Source: Chloroflexota bacterium
GTDB taxonomy: Bacteria; Chloroflexota; Anaerolineae; J036; Brachytrichaceae
Direction of reading: 5' to 3'
Assembly (NCBI GenBank): GCA_021813225.1
Contig: JAKALH010000106.1
Coordinates: forward strand, 1-8,256
DNA: 8,256 nucleotides
The position numbers were made by a program, and so were the translations under genes. Below, one piece after another: positions 1 to 6,110 of this stretch (within the stretch, counting starts at the first letter, position 1; every line of letters starts with the position of its first letter). Below the pieces are notes generated by a model, which was not told where the DNA came from, made no database searches, and worked only from the letters and a program-made list of their open reading frames with translations.

Positions 1-7
1 GTAAGCA

Positions 8-23
8 GACAGGGGAACCTGTC
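8..23 (-). other. Short perfect hairpin after the binding-protein gene
   Basis: Arms GACAGG and CCTGTC are perfect inverted repeats around a 4-base loop (GGAA on the plus strand, TTCC on the minus strand). It begins about 9 bases beyond the stop codon of the solute-binding/OmpA gene in that gene's direction. No T-run follows within the few bases left before the window edge, so it is not a convincing intrinsic terminator. It could be a 3'-end mRNA hairpin, part of a terminator, or chance. Confidence 0.35.
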
Positions 24-31
24 CATCCTGC

Positions 32-1654
32 CTAACGTCCGACTGTCAACAGCGTCATCTCGACATAGCGATCTTCCGCCTGCAGGTCGGCGTTATCGGT
101 CTCCCAGTGGGATTGCGGCGGCAGGGTGCTTTCAACGATGAACCGGCTGCGGTCGATGCCCTGCGACACCAAGTAGTCCACAACGGATTGCGCGCGGCCC
201 TGCGCAATCTTCAGGATGTCGTCCTTCGTGTAGGTGCCTTTCGGCCCTGGCCAGGCCGCGGAGCCTTTCACGCGCAGGAATAATCCCACGCTCTGCTGCA
301 GCGTCGGCACGACGCAATCATCCAGAATCCGGCGCGACTCAATGGTGAGTGCCGTGGATTCCGGCACGAAGGAGAATCTGCGGCAAGGCAGCACGGCCAG
401 CGTAGCCGCGTCATTGGTGTTCACGCCGCTCAGGTCGAGTTTCGACGAGAGGGAGAATGTGTCGTTGACCGGCTTGCCGTTGGCCTGCAGGCTGGCCTGC
501 GACGCCGAGCGCGTGACGAACCCGGGGTTGACCAGGTCGGCGACGTTATCGGCCGGCACCTGCGCACCCGAGGCCGCCCACACACGCCGGGCGATATTCA
601 GACGATTGACCAGCGGACCGGTGTCTCGCATCACAAAGGCGTTTGCGCCCAGGTCAGCCTGCGCCAGGCTCTGCAATGCGCCTTTCAAGTCGGCGCTGGC
701 ATTGGCCACAGAGATTGCCGACCAGTCGTTGTGGCCCCATTTGGCTATCTGCGCCGCGGCGCTGTCGAGGTTTTCCTCCTGCGCCTTCAGCGTGTCAAAC
801 CACGCGTCCGTGAACTTCTGCACCAGGTCAGCCTTCTTGCTGATGGACTGGCGCGACGTGACGATGACGTCGAGTATGATGCGCATCTGGCTTGAACTGA
901 GTAATGCGACGCCGCCGCCCTTCTTGGCGTCATAGATATCCGGCTCCCAGCCCGACACGGCATCGGCCTTGCCGTCGTTGAACGCCTTCACGGCCTCGGC
1001 GACGGTATCCTGCGGCACAAGCGTGACGTCGATGCGCGGGTTCAGGCGCGCGATGGACAACGTGTAGTACACAAAGTACTCGCCCACACTCCCGCGCGAG
1101 AAGGCGATGCGTTTGCTCTTCAGGTCGTTGATTGTTTTGATGTTGCGCGCCCACAACTGGTCGGCTCCGGCACTCTCGTCGATGATGGCTGTAATAATGC
1201 CAGGGCTGGTCAGGGCGACCGAGTCCAGCGTGGTGAGCAGGCAGTCCCACTTGCCGTTGTCCAGCAGCGCGGTGCGCTGCTCTTCGGTGACATCATAAGC
1301 CGGGTTGTTATCCAGCAGAAATGGCACGATGCCCAGATGGAAACCATGCGCCACATCCTTGCCGGACATCTGCATCTGCTGAAGGATGAAGTAGCTGCCG
1401 AAACTGTCGGCGCCGCAGACATAAGTGGGCAACCCGTCTTTTGTATCGACGCCAGGCGCGAAAACCGGCGCGGGCGACTTCAGTTCGACAGCCGGCGTAG
1501 CCGGATTCTGCCCGGTCACCATCACAGCCGCAGGTGTCGGGGTGGCCTGCAGCGGCTTTATGATGAAGTTCGCCGCCAGCGCCAGACAGACGACGACCAA
1601 TGCCGCGCCAACAATGACAAAGAAGATAATTCGAGTTGAACTGAGTTTTTGCAT
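32..1654 (-). CDS. Membrane-anchored NMT1/SsuA-like solute-binding protein fused to OmpA-like domain
   Basis: The 540-residue product starts at the ATG at 1654, directly before a hydrophobic segment (residues 9-32). The frame is open 38 codons further upstream, but that part has no signal character and crosses the hairpin and upstream stop; a GGGGGT ribosome-site-like stretch precedes the chosen ATG. The segment lacks a proper lipobox (Val precedes Cys23), so it is probably an uncleaved anchor. A Pro/Thr/Ala-rich linker (35-70) leads to a periplasmic-binding-protein type 2 domain (about 76-345) of the nitrate/sulfonate/taurine/thiamine-precursor kind, with the typical 'DLKSKRIAFSRGSVGE' (177-192) and 'GKADAVSGWEPD' (228-239) stretches. 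Residues about 425-537 resemble OmpA_C: FxPxSxxL (428-436) and 'GRAQSVVDYLVSQGI' (486-500) with conserved Arg487, but the usual HTD acidic residue is not apparent. It is last of three co-directional genes. No transporter subunits are adjacent; the ligand is unknown. Confidence 0.85.
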   Translation of the reverse strand: MQKLSSTRIIFFVIVGAALVVVCLALAANFIIKPLQATPTPAAVMVTGQNPATPAVELKSPAPVFAPGVDTKDGLPTYVCGADSFGSYFILQQMQMSGKDVAHGFHLGIVPFLLDNNPAYDVTEEQRTALLDNGKWDCLLTTLDSVALTSPGIITAIIDESAGADQLWARNIKTINDLKSKRIAFSRGSVGEYFVYYTLSIARLNPRIDVTLVPQDTVAEAVKAFNDGKADAVSGWEPDIYDAKKGGGVALLSSSQMRIILDVIVTSRQSISKKADLVQKFTDAWFDTLKAQEENLDSAAAQIAKWGHNDWSAISVANASADLKGALQSLAQADLGANAFVMRDTGPLVNRLNIARRVWAASGAQVPADNVADLVNPGFVTRSASQASLQANGKPVNDTFSLSSKLDLSGVNTNDAATLAVLPCRRFSFVPESTALTIESRRILDDCVVPTLQQSVGLFLRVKGSAAWPGPKGTYTKDDILKIAQGRAQSVVDYLVSQGIDRSRFIVESTLPPQSHWETDNADLQAEDRYVEMTLLTVGR

Positions 1655-1679
1655 GGTTGACCCCCGCATCCCGAACGGG

Positions 1680-1696
1680 CAGGTCGCGTCGACCTG
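1680..1696 (-). other. Intercistronic hairpin, 7-bp perfect stem
   Basis: CAGGTCG and CGACCTG are perfect inverted arms around a 3-base loop, in the 55-base gap between the stop of the two-TM coiled-coil gene (1710) and the start of the binding-protein gene (1654). No T-run follows in the direction of transcription, so it does not look like an intrinsic terminator. Lying 25 bases before the next start codon, it may stabilise the upstream message, mark an RNA processing site, or modulate translation of the binding protein. The role is inferred; the structure itself is directly visible. Confidence 0.55.
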
Positions 1697-1709
1697 ACTG
1701 GCAATCCGC

Positions 1710-2567
1710 CTATGATGAACGCCCTTTACTGCTCGCCATCTGGCTGCCGGAACCCTGATAAACCTCATCCATCGCCGCGCTGGTATCCTGCAGGGCGCGC
1801 ACCTGCTCGCTCATATCCTGTTGCAGACGTTGCGCGCGGCTGCTGTTTACATCCTTCGAGCCGATCAATACCATCTGCATATAGATCGTGCCGATCGCCG
1901 AAAGGGTATCATCCAGTTGAAGCTGAGCCTTCGCCATCGTATCGCGCAGGTTGCGTAATGCGTCCCACTGCGCCTGTTTAACGCTAATGGTCTTCTCCAG
2001 TTCTGCCTGAACCGGCCCGCCCTTTTCCCTGACAAGTTGCGCCTTGTATCTTTCCAGCTCCTGCGGCACCGACGCCATATCACGGGCAATCATCGGATCG
2101 CGCTGATAGGCGTCGATCCCCAGCGCCAGACGGTATATCTGGGCAATCCAGTCCTCCAGGCCGCGCGCCGAATCGCGCAGGTACTCATCAAGCACCGCAT
2201 CCTGCTTGCGGTCGATCTCTTTGAAGATCAACTCGCGATACTCCAGCGCCTTCGCCACCTTCTGGCGGTTCTCGGTGCTGTGCAGCCTGCTGATATCGAA
2301 CTTGTCATGGAACAACTCGTCCATCACCTGGCGGTAGAAACGCCGGTCCTTGAGCGAACTCAGGACAATCAGCCCTTCCCCAACCGCGCCGAATATCAGC
2401 CACATCCACCAGGCACCGGGGAACCACGGCAGGCCGAGCAGAGATACCGTCGCCAGTATCAACGTCAGCGCAATGACGACCGCGCTTTCGGGGCGAAAGA
2501 TGGAATATGACAGAATCGACTTGCGAATCTGTTCCTGCATCTCGCGGCTGAGTTGTTCGCGATTCAT
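1710..2567 (-). CDS. Two-TM membrane protein with long C-terminal coiled coil, function unknown
   Basis: I do not recognise a named family. The 285-residue product has a short charged N-terminus (1-25), two hydrophobic segments (about 28-46 and 52-71) separated by a Pro-containing turn (GLPWFPG, 45-51), then a long charged, Leu/Gln/Arg-rich helical region (about 73-270) with coiled-coil character, and a Ser/Gly-rich tail. The two TM segments form a hairpin, so both ends probably face the same side, likely the cytoplasm. Its ATG overlaps the stop codon of the decarboxylase gene in ATGA (2564-2567), implying translational coupling; no strong Shine-Dalgarno is seen. Proteins of this build can act as membrane scaffolds or stress-response partners, but nothing here shows that directly. 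Its position between a decarboxylase and a binding protein suggests a shared task. Confidence 0.85.
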   Translation of the reverse strand: MNREQLSREMQEQIRKSILSYSIFRPESAVVIALTLILATVSLLGLPWFPGAWWMWLIFGAVGEGLIVLSSLKDRRFYRQVMDELFHDKFDISRLHSTENRQKVAKALEYRELIFKEIDRKQDAVLDEYLRDSARGLEDWIAQIYRLALGIDAYQRDPMIARDMASVPQELERYKAQLVREKGGPVQAELEKTISVKQAQWDALRNLRDTMAKAQLQLDDTLSAIGTIYMQMVLIGSKDVNSSRAQRLQQDMSEQVRALQDTSAAMDEVYQGSGSQMASSKGRSS

Positions 2568-4015
2568 GTTGAGGGCACCGGGTATCCCAGGTTTCGCAAC
2601 ACATCATTGCTGGTCTGGCCGGGTATGGCGCGGAACTGATACGGGCCGTTGCCCGCACGGTCTATCACCAGTTCGCTGGCTTCGGGCAGCACGCAATGTT
2701 TGCTTCCCCGCACGCCGCCCAGCATTTCCTGATAAGCGCCGACGCAGAAGAACCCCACGTACAGGTCGCGAGTCTCAACCGGCAGATACAGCGGCGATAC
2801 GCTGTTTTTGGGCGGATAGATGTCGTCGCTGTCGCAGGTCAGGCCGCCGAGTTGCACACGCTGAAATGGCTTATCCAGATGGTTCAGCGGCAGCACGATG
2901 AAATGCTCCCCCAGCGCCCACACATCCGGGAATGATGTCATGATGGAGCCGTCGATAACATACCACGGCAGTGTGGAGCCGTTGTTCTTCACCGTCAGCA
3001 CTTTGAAGAAATGCGCGCCGTGCTCCGTCGTGGTGTAGCGGCCCATCTCGCCCATGATATCGGGCACCGGCACAGAATACCGCCCGCATATCTCCATGAA
3101 CGCGGTCATCATCTGGCGAAAGAACTCGCGATAGTCGTAACGGAAATTCAGCGTCATGGGCGCCGGGACGCCGCCGCCATAGTCGAAGATACTCAGCCCC
3201 GAGTGGCGCTGGCGCAGGCGTGCGTACAGTTCGATGGCGGGTTTCAGCGCGCTGACGAATTCGTGCTCACTGGTAATCTGGCTGCCGATCATGGCATGCA
3301 GCAGCTTGAGGGTGGGCGTTGAGGCAGCCGCGATGATATCAGCCGCGCGCCAGAGTTCTTCAACCGTCAGCCCGAAACGCGAGTTGCCGCTGTCTATCGG
3401 CGTCCTGGTGTTGTGGTTGCGGTGGCCGTAGCATTTCAACCTCAGTCCCAGGTCAAAGTGCTGGTCACTTTCGATGAAAGGCGCCAGTTCGATCAGGTCT
3501 TCCAGCACAGGGATCAGGTTATCGTGTGTCTTCTTCAACCGGATCAGGCTGCGCGCATAACCGCTGCCTGCCGGTTTGAACCCGTTGGCGATGACCATAC
3601 GGTCGGGCTTGAGATGGCCCGCATTGCTCATCATCGCGACGATATCCGTATCAACCTGCGATGACATCTCATAGTGGGCGCCCGTATTCAACGCCTCACG
3701 CACCACTTCTTCCGCCGTATTGGCCTTTGAAGCATAGGCGTAGTGAAATCGCCCTGTGTAGCCCACCTCCGCCGCCACCTCGGTGAAGAGGTCATTCAAG
3801 GTCGTTATTTTCTGCCGGATCATCGGCAGGTAGATGATCTCAAGCGGGCTGGTCATCAGCCGGCCCAGTCCCTGGTCCTGGCGACCGCCGATGAGCATTT
3901 GCGCCAGGTCCAGGTCTTCAAAATACAGGCGTCCGTCTCTCGAAGATAGAAAGTCATTGAAGATATGGTTGGGCACGGGCGACTCGTGCTCCCAACCGAT
4001 GATCGGGTGTGGCAT
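2564..4015 (-). CDS. Short-form arginine decarboxylase-like PLP enzyme (fold III)
   Basis: The 483-residue product is a PLP-dependent decarboxylase of the alanine-racemase-fold group. 'YAYASKAN' (92-99) carries the Schiff-base lysine Lys97; His240 with GSQ (244-246) and the glycine loop DYGGG (278-282) form the phosphate site. In the C-terminal beta-barrel, 'LGGLTCDSDD' (389-398) supplies the active-site Cys394-Asp395 pair and 'GFFCVGAYQEMLGG' (421-434) is characteristic of SpeA-like enzymes rather than ornithine or diaminopimelate decarboxylases. It is much shorter than E. coli SpeA (about 650 residues) and resembles the roughly 460-residue SpeA-like proteins of Bacteroidota, including the 'YVIDGS' (352-357) and 'HFIVLPLN' (371-378) stretches. 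Expected reaction: L-arginine to agmatine plus CO2 in the cytoplasm, for polyamine synthesis; another amino-acid substrate cannot be excluded. First gene of the three-gene operon; no agmatinase or agmatine deiminase is in view. No Shine-Dalgarno precedes the start. Confidence 0.88.
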   Translation of the reverse strand: MPHPIIGWEHESPVPNHIFNDFLSSRDGRLYFEDLDLAQMLIGGRQDQGLGRLMTSPLEIIYLPMIRQKITTLNDLFTEVAAEVGYTGRFHYAYASKANTAEEVVREALNTGAHYEMSSQVDTDIVAMMSNAGHLKPDRMVIANGFKPAGSGYARSLIRLKKTHDNLIPVLEDLIELAPFIESDQHFDLGLRLKCYGHRNHNTRTPIDSGNSRFGLTVEELWRAADIIAAASTPTLKLLHAMIGSQITSEHEFVSALKPAIELYARLRQRHSGLSIFDYGGGVPAPMTLNFRYDYREFFRQMMTAFMEICGRYSVPVPDIMGEMGRYTTTEHGAHFFKVLTVKNNGSTLPWYVIDGSIMTSFPDVWALGEHFIVLPLNHLDKPFQRVQLGGLTCDSDDIYPPKNSVSPLYLPVETRDLYVGFFCVGAYQEMLGGVRGSKHCVLPEASELVIDRAGNGPYQFRAIPGQTSNDVLRNLGYPVPST

Positions 4016-4022
4016 ATCGTTT

Positions 4023-4028
4023 ATTGTA
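4023..4028 (-). promoter_or_regulatory. Putative -10 box giving a near-leaderless decarboxylase transcript
   Basis: On the minus strand the hexamer TACAAT (one mismatch from TATAAT) lies 7 bases before the decarboxylase ATG at 4015, in an A+T-rich patch. Transcription starting at the usual 6-8 bases past the box would begin at or next to the ATG. This fits the absence of any Shine-Dalgarno there. No good -35 box is seen at 17 bases, so the promoter call is tentative. The region 4016-4128 otherwise shows no gene. Confidence 0.4.
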
Positions 4029-4128
4029 TCGTCAGGTTGTTGTAGCGCGGAGGCACCCGCTGAACATGACGCATCCCTCCCACATTACTGCCAGTGCTGA
4101 TGTTTGCTGTGCATTATGCTGACATCTT

Positions 4129-4422
4129 TTACCTCACCAGCATCGTCCATAATAGCGCAACAGCTCCCAGTATGATCCCGATTGCCAGACCATATGGCAG
4201 AGTCAGCTTCAAAACGCTGCCATCTTTACTACCGATGCCGATGGTGCTGCAACCCACGATGATTTTAGCCGGGGCAATCATGCTGCCCAGCGAACCGCCC
4301 AGTGCAGCGATGATGACTCCCGCCAGTAAACCAGCAGGCCCGGCCTTCTGCCCGCCCCACCTCAGCATGAGCATTAACGCCAGGACGACCAGTATCGGCG
4401 TGAATGCCAGTATGTATTGCAC
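4129..4422 (-). pseudogene. L-lactate permease (LctP family) remnant with large in-frame internal deletion
   Basis: The frame encodes 97 residues from a GTG start. Residues 2-40 match the N-terminal helix region of LctP/LldP permeases ('TPILVVLALMLMLRW' followed by an 'AGPAGLLAG' second-helix start). Residues 42-97 match the family's extreme C-terminus: 'GGSLGSMIAPAKIIVG' (42-57), then 'GSKDGSVLKLTLPYG' (64-78) and a last hydrophobic helix. Family members are about 500-560 residues with 12 or more TM helices, so roughly 450 residues are missing while the reading frame is kept across a junction near 4295-4315. The full protein would import L-lactate or glycolate with protons; this remnant lacks the transport core and is almost certainly not a transporter. 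It could be a decayed gene, a small three-helix membrane protein still expressed, or an assembly collapse. It is divergent from the cNMP-DUF1003 gene. Confidence 0.75.
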
Positions 4423-4450
4423 GTTGACCCGCTTGATGAAAGGTCGACAT

Positions 4451-4467
4451 GATAATACGCTGATTAT
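4451..4467 (+). promoter_or_regulatory. AT-rich promoter/operator candidate upstream of the cNMP-fold/DUF1003 gene
   Basis: In the 73-base divergent gap there is a GATAAT box (4451-4456, one mismatch from the -10 consensus), 39 bases before the plus-strand ATG. It overlaps an inverted repeat, ATAAT (4452-4456) and ATTAT (4463-4467) with a 6-base spacer. The A+T-rich stretch (4450-4480) stands out from its GC-rich surroundings. No convincing -35 box is found at normal spacing, so this marks a likely control region, not a mapped promoter. Confidence 0.3.
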
Positions 4468-4483
4468 TCAAATTAACAAGTAC

Positions 4484-4488
4484 GAGGG
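4484..4488 (+). promoter_or_regulatory. Ribosome binding site GAGGG setting the cNMP-fold/DUF1003 start
   Basis: GAGGG lies 7 bases before the ATG at 4496. It decides the start: the frame stays open upstream to 4094, but that stretch is antisense to the lactate-permease remnant and shows no resemblance to a protein family, whereas the family-like sequence begins within a few residues of this ATG. Confidence 0.7.
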
Positions 4489-4495
4489 AATAACC

Positions 4496-5326
4496 ATGCC
4501 GGCAAATCCAAGCCTGTTCGAGGATGTACCAATATTCGCCCTGCTCGATGCCGATGAACGCGCCGTGCTGGCGCAACAGGTGGAAGTGCGCCACTTCGCG
4601 AAAGGTCAGGTCATATTCCGAGCAGGCGATCCCGGCGCGCGCGCTTACGTGACGCAAACCGGCAATGTGCGGATGACGATGACCGCAGAGACGGGCGGCG
4701 CGATCGTCGTCGACACCGCCGGGCCGGGCGATATTTTCGGGTTGTCGTCCATGCTGGCCGGCGCCGCACACCTGACCATGGCGCTGGCGCTGGAAGACAC
4801 CGTTGCCATCGAAGTAGACCGCAACGATATCAGTGAGCTGCTGCAAGCGAAACCGCTGGCCGGCCTCGATATGCTCACGATGACGGCCAAGCAACTGCGC
4901 GCTTCACACGAGCTGCTGCGCACACGCGCCGCGCGCAACCCTAACGAGGCACTGGAAGAGAAAGAGACACTGGGTGAGCACATCGCTGACGCCGTCGCGC
5001 GTTTTGGCGGTTCGTGGGCGTTCATCAGCCTGTTCTCGTGCATTCTGGGAGTGTATATCCTCATCAACTCGCTGCTGCAGAAACCGTGGGACCCCTACCC
5101 GTTCATCCTGCTCAATCTGTTCCTGTCAACGCTGGCCGCCATACAGGCGCCGATCATCATGATGAGCCAGAACCGCCAGGATACGAAAGACCGCATCCGC
5201 GGCGAACTGGATTACCGCGTCAATCTGAAGGCGGAACTGGAGATCACCGAAGTGCTCACGAAGCTCAACGATATCCACGAACACGTCGTCGCGTCACTGG
5301 ATAACGGCCAGGAGCGTCGCGCCTGA
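4496..5326 (+). CDS. cNMP-binding-fold domain fused to two-TM DUF1003 domain
   Basis: The 276-residue product has two parts. Residues about 7-125 form a cyclic-nucleotide-binding (CRP/cNMP) beta-roll: 'LFEDVPIFALLDADERAVLA' (7-26), 'FAKGQVIFRAGDPG' (34-47) and 'GPGDIFGLSSML' (76-87). A helical linker (126-168) follows. Residues about 169-260 match DUF1003: TM1 (about 173-193), the 'KPWDPYPFILLNL' stretch (196-208), TM2 (about 202-223), then 'MMSQNRQDTKDRIRGELDY' (222-240) and 'VNLKAELEI' (242-250), the strongest signature of that family. There is no DNA-binding helix-turn-helix. The sensor is thus attached to the membrane with the cNMP fold probably cytoplasmic. The phosphate-binding cassette lacks its usual Glu (Leu83 after G82) and its Arg (His/Leu at 92-93), so binding of cAMP or cGMP is doubtful. 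DUF1003 has no settled function that I know of. It is a single gene, convergent with the SDR gene 19 bases away. Confidence 0.9.
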   Translation: MPANPSLFEDVPIFALLDADERAVLAQQVEVRHFAKGQVIFRAGDPGARAYVTQTGNVRMTMTAETGGAIVVDTAGPGDIFGLSSMLAGAAHLTMALALEDTVAIEVDRNDISELLQAKPLAGLDMLTMTAKQLRASHELLRTRAARNPNEALEEKETLGEHIADAVARFGGSWAFISLFSCILGVYILINSLLQKPWDPYPFILLNLFLSTLAAIQAPIIMMSQNRQDTKDRIRGELDYRVNLKAELEITEVLTKLNDIHEHVVASLDNGQERRA

Positions 5327-5345
5327 GCAGCGGCGTGCGCAGACC

Positions 5346-6107
5346 TTATATCGCCGGCATGACGTTCCCGCCGGCGACAGGGATGTAGGCGCCCGTGATG
5401 AACGCGGCCAGGTCCGATGCCAGAAATGCGACGGCATTGGCAATGTCCTGATCGTATCCGCGCCGTCTGAGCGGAACGCTCGCCTCGTATTCCGGCTGGC
5501 GCTCTTCCGGCGCGCCGCGATGCTTATCGCTGATCATCCAGCCCGGCGCAACCTGGTTGACGGTGATTTGATGCATCCCGATTTCGCGCGCCAGCACGCG
5601 CAGCACGCCGTCCATTCCGCGTTTGCCGGACACATAGGCGGACTGGTTCGGAAAGTTCTGCATGGCACATTCGGTGCTGATAGCGATGATTCGCCCCCAT
5701 TTGCGCGCGATCATCGCCGGCGCGAACGCCTTCGCCATCAGGACGTTCTGCAGCACACAGGAACGGAACTGGCTCTCGTAGTCCACGATGGCCTGCTCCA
5801 TGACGGTTGTCCACTGATATTGAACGACCGCGTTGTTTACGATGATGTCAGGGTCGCCCAGGGTGGCCGCGACAGACTGCCGCATGGCTTTGACCGATGC
5901 CGCATCGCCGACGTCGCCCTGCACCGTCATCGCACGCACGCCTTTCGCCTTGATTTCCTCCAACAAGGCCTCTGCTTTGGTCTGGCTGTGATGATAGTGA
6001 ATCGCGATGTCGGCGCCACAGTCGGCCAGCGTCCGCGAGATGACGCGCCCCAGTTCGCCCGAAGCGCCCGTCACCATCGCGACCTTCTTCGATAAGTCGA
6101 TATTCAT
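5346..6107 (-). CDS. SDR-family NAD(P)-dependent oxidoreductase
   Basis: The product is a classical short-chain dehydrogenase/reductase of about 253 residues (numbering below counts from the upstream Met at 6110). The cofactor loop is TGASGELG (14-21), with GDV (65-67), NNA (92-94), catalytic Ser145, and Tyr159-x3-Lys163 in 'YVSGKRG'. The C-terminal 'ITGAYIPVAGG' is typical. No acidic residue ends the second beta-strand ('IHYHHSQ', 37-43), favouring NADP(H). The catalytic-tetrad Asn appears to be Cys118 by alignment with FabG, and NNAG is NNAV. Two ATGs adjoin; the first touches the TAG of the HMG-CoA reductase gene, and AGGAG is 3 bases from the first but 6 from the second, so the second (6107) is the better start. 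The substrate cannot be read from sequence; FabG-like ketoacyl or sugar/polyol reduction are typical of the family. It is co-translated with the reductase gene. Confidence 0.9.
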   Translation of the reverse strand: MNIDLSKKVAMVTGASGELGRVISRTLADCGADIAIHYHHSQTKAEALLEEIKAKGVRAMTVQGDVGDAASVKAMRQSVAATLGDPDIIVNNAVVQYQWTTVMEQAIVDYESQFRSCVLQNVLMAKAFAPAMIARKWGRIIAISTECAMQNFPNQSAYVSGKRGMDGVLRVLAREIGMHQITVNQVAPGWMISDKHRGAPEERQPEYEASVPLRRRGYDQDIANAVAFLASDLAAFITGAYIPVAGGNVMPAI

Positions 6108-6110
6108 CAT

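Noticed and set aside
234..935. Open frame of 233 codons on the plus strand
   Set aside because: It is fully antisense to the binding-protein/OmpA gene, whose product has clear family motifs; the plus-strand translation shows no domain, no signal and no recognisable motif.
1655..1768. 38-codon upstream extension of the binding-protein gene
   Set aside because: The extension overlaps the end of the upstream gene and the intercistronic hairpin, has Arg/His-rich non-signal sequence, and the ATG at 1654 directly precedes the TM anchor.
2037..2510. Open frame of 157 codons on the plus strand
   Set aside because: Antisense to the coiled-coil gene; His/Arg/Gln-rich composition is typical of a complementary-strand shadow in GC-rich DNA.
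4094..4495. Upstream extension of the cNMP-fold/DUF1003 frame
   Set aside because: It is antisense to the lactate-permease remnant, has no family match, and the ATG at 4496 has a good ribosome site and fits the domain start.
4265..4894. Open frame of 209 codons on the minus strand
   Set aside because: It is antisense to the cNMP domain and out of frame with the permease remnant; composition is His/Arg-rich and no motif is seen.
5318..5337. GC hairpin CGCGCC-8-GGCGTG between the convergent genes
   Set aside because: It includes a G-U pair, overlaps the end of the coding sequence and has no T-run on either side, so I do not call it a terminator.
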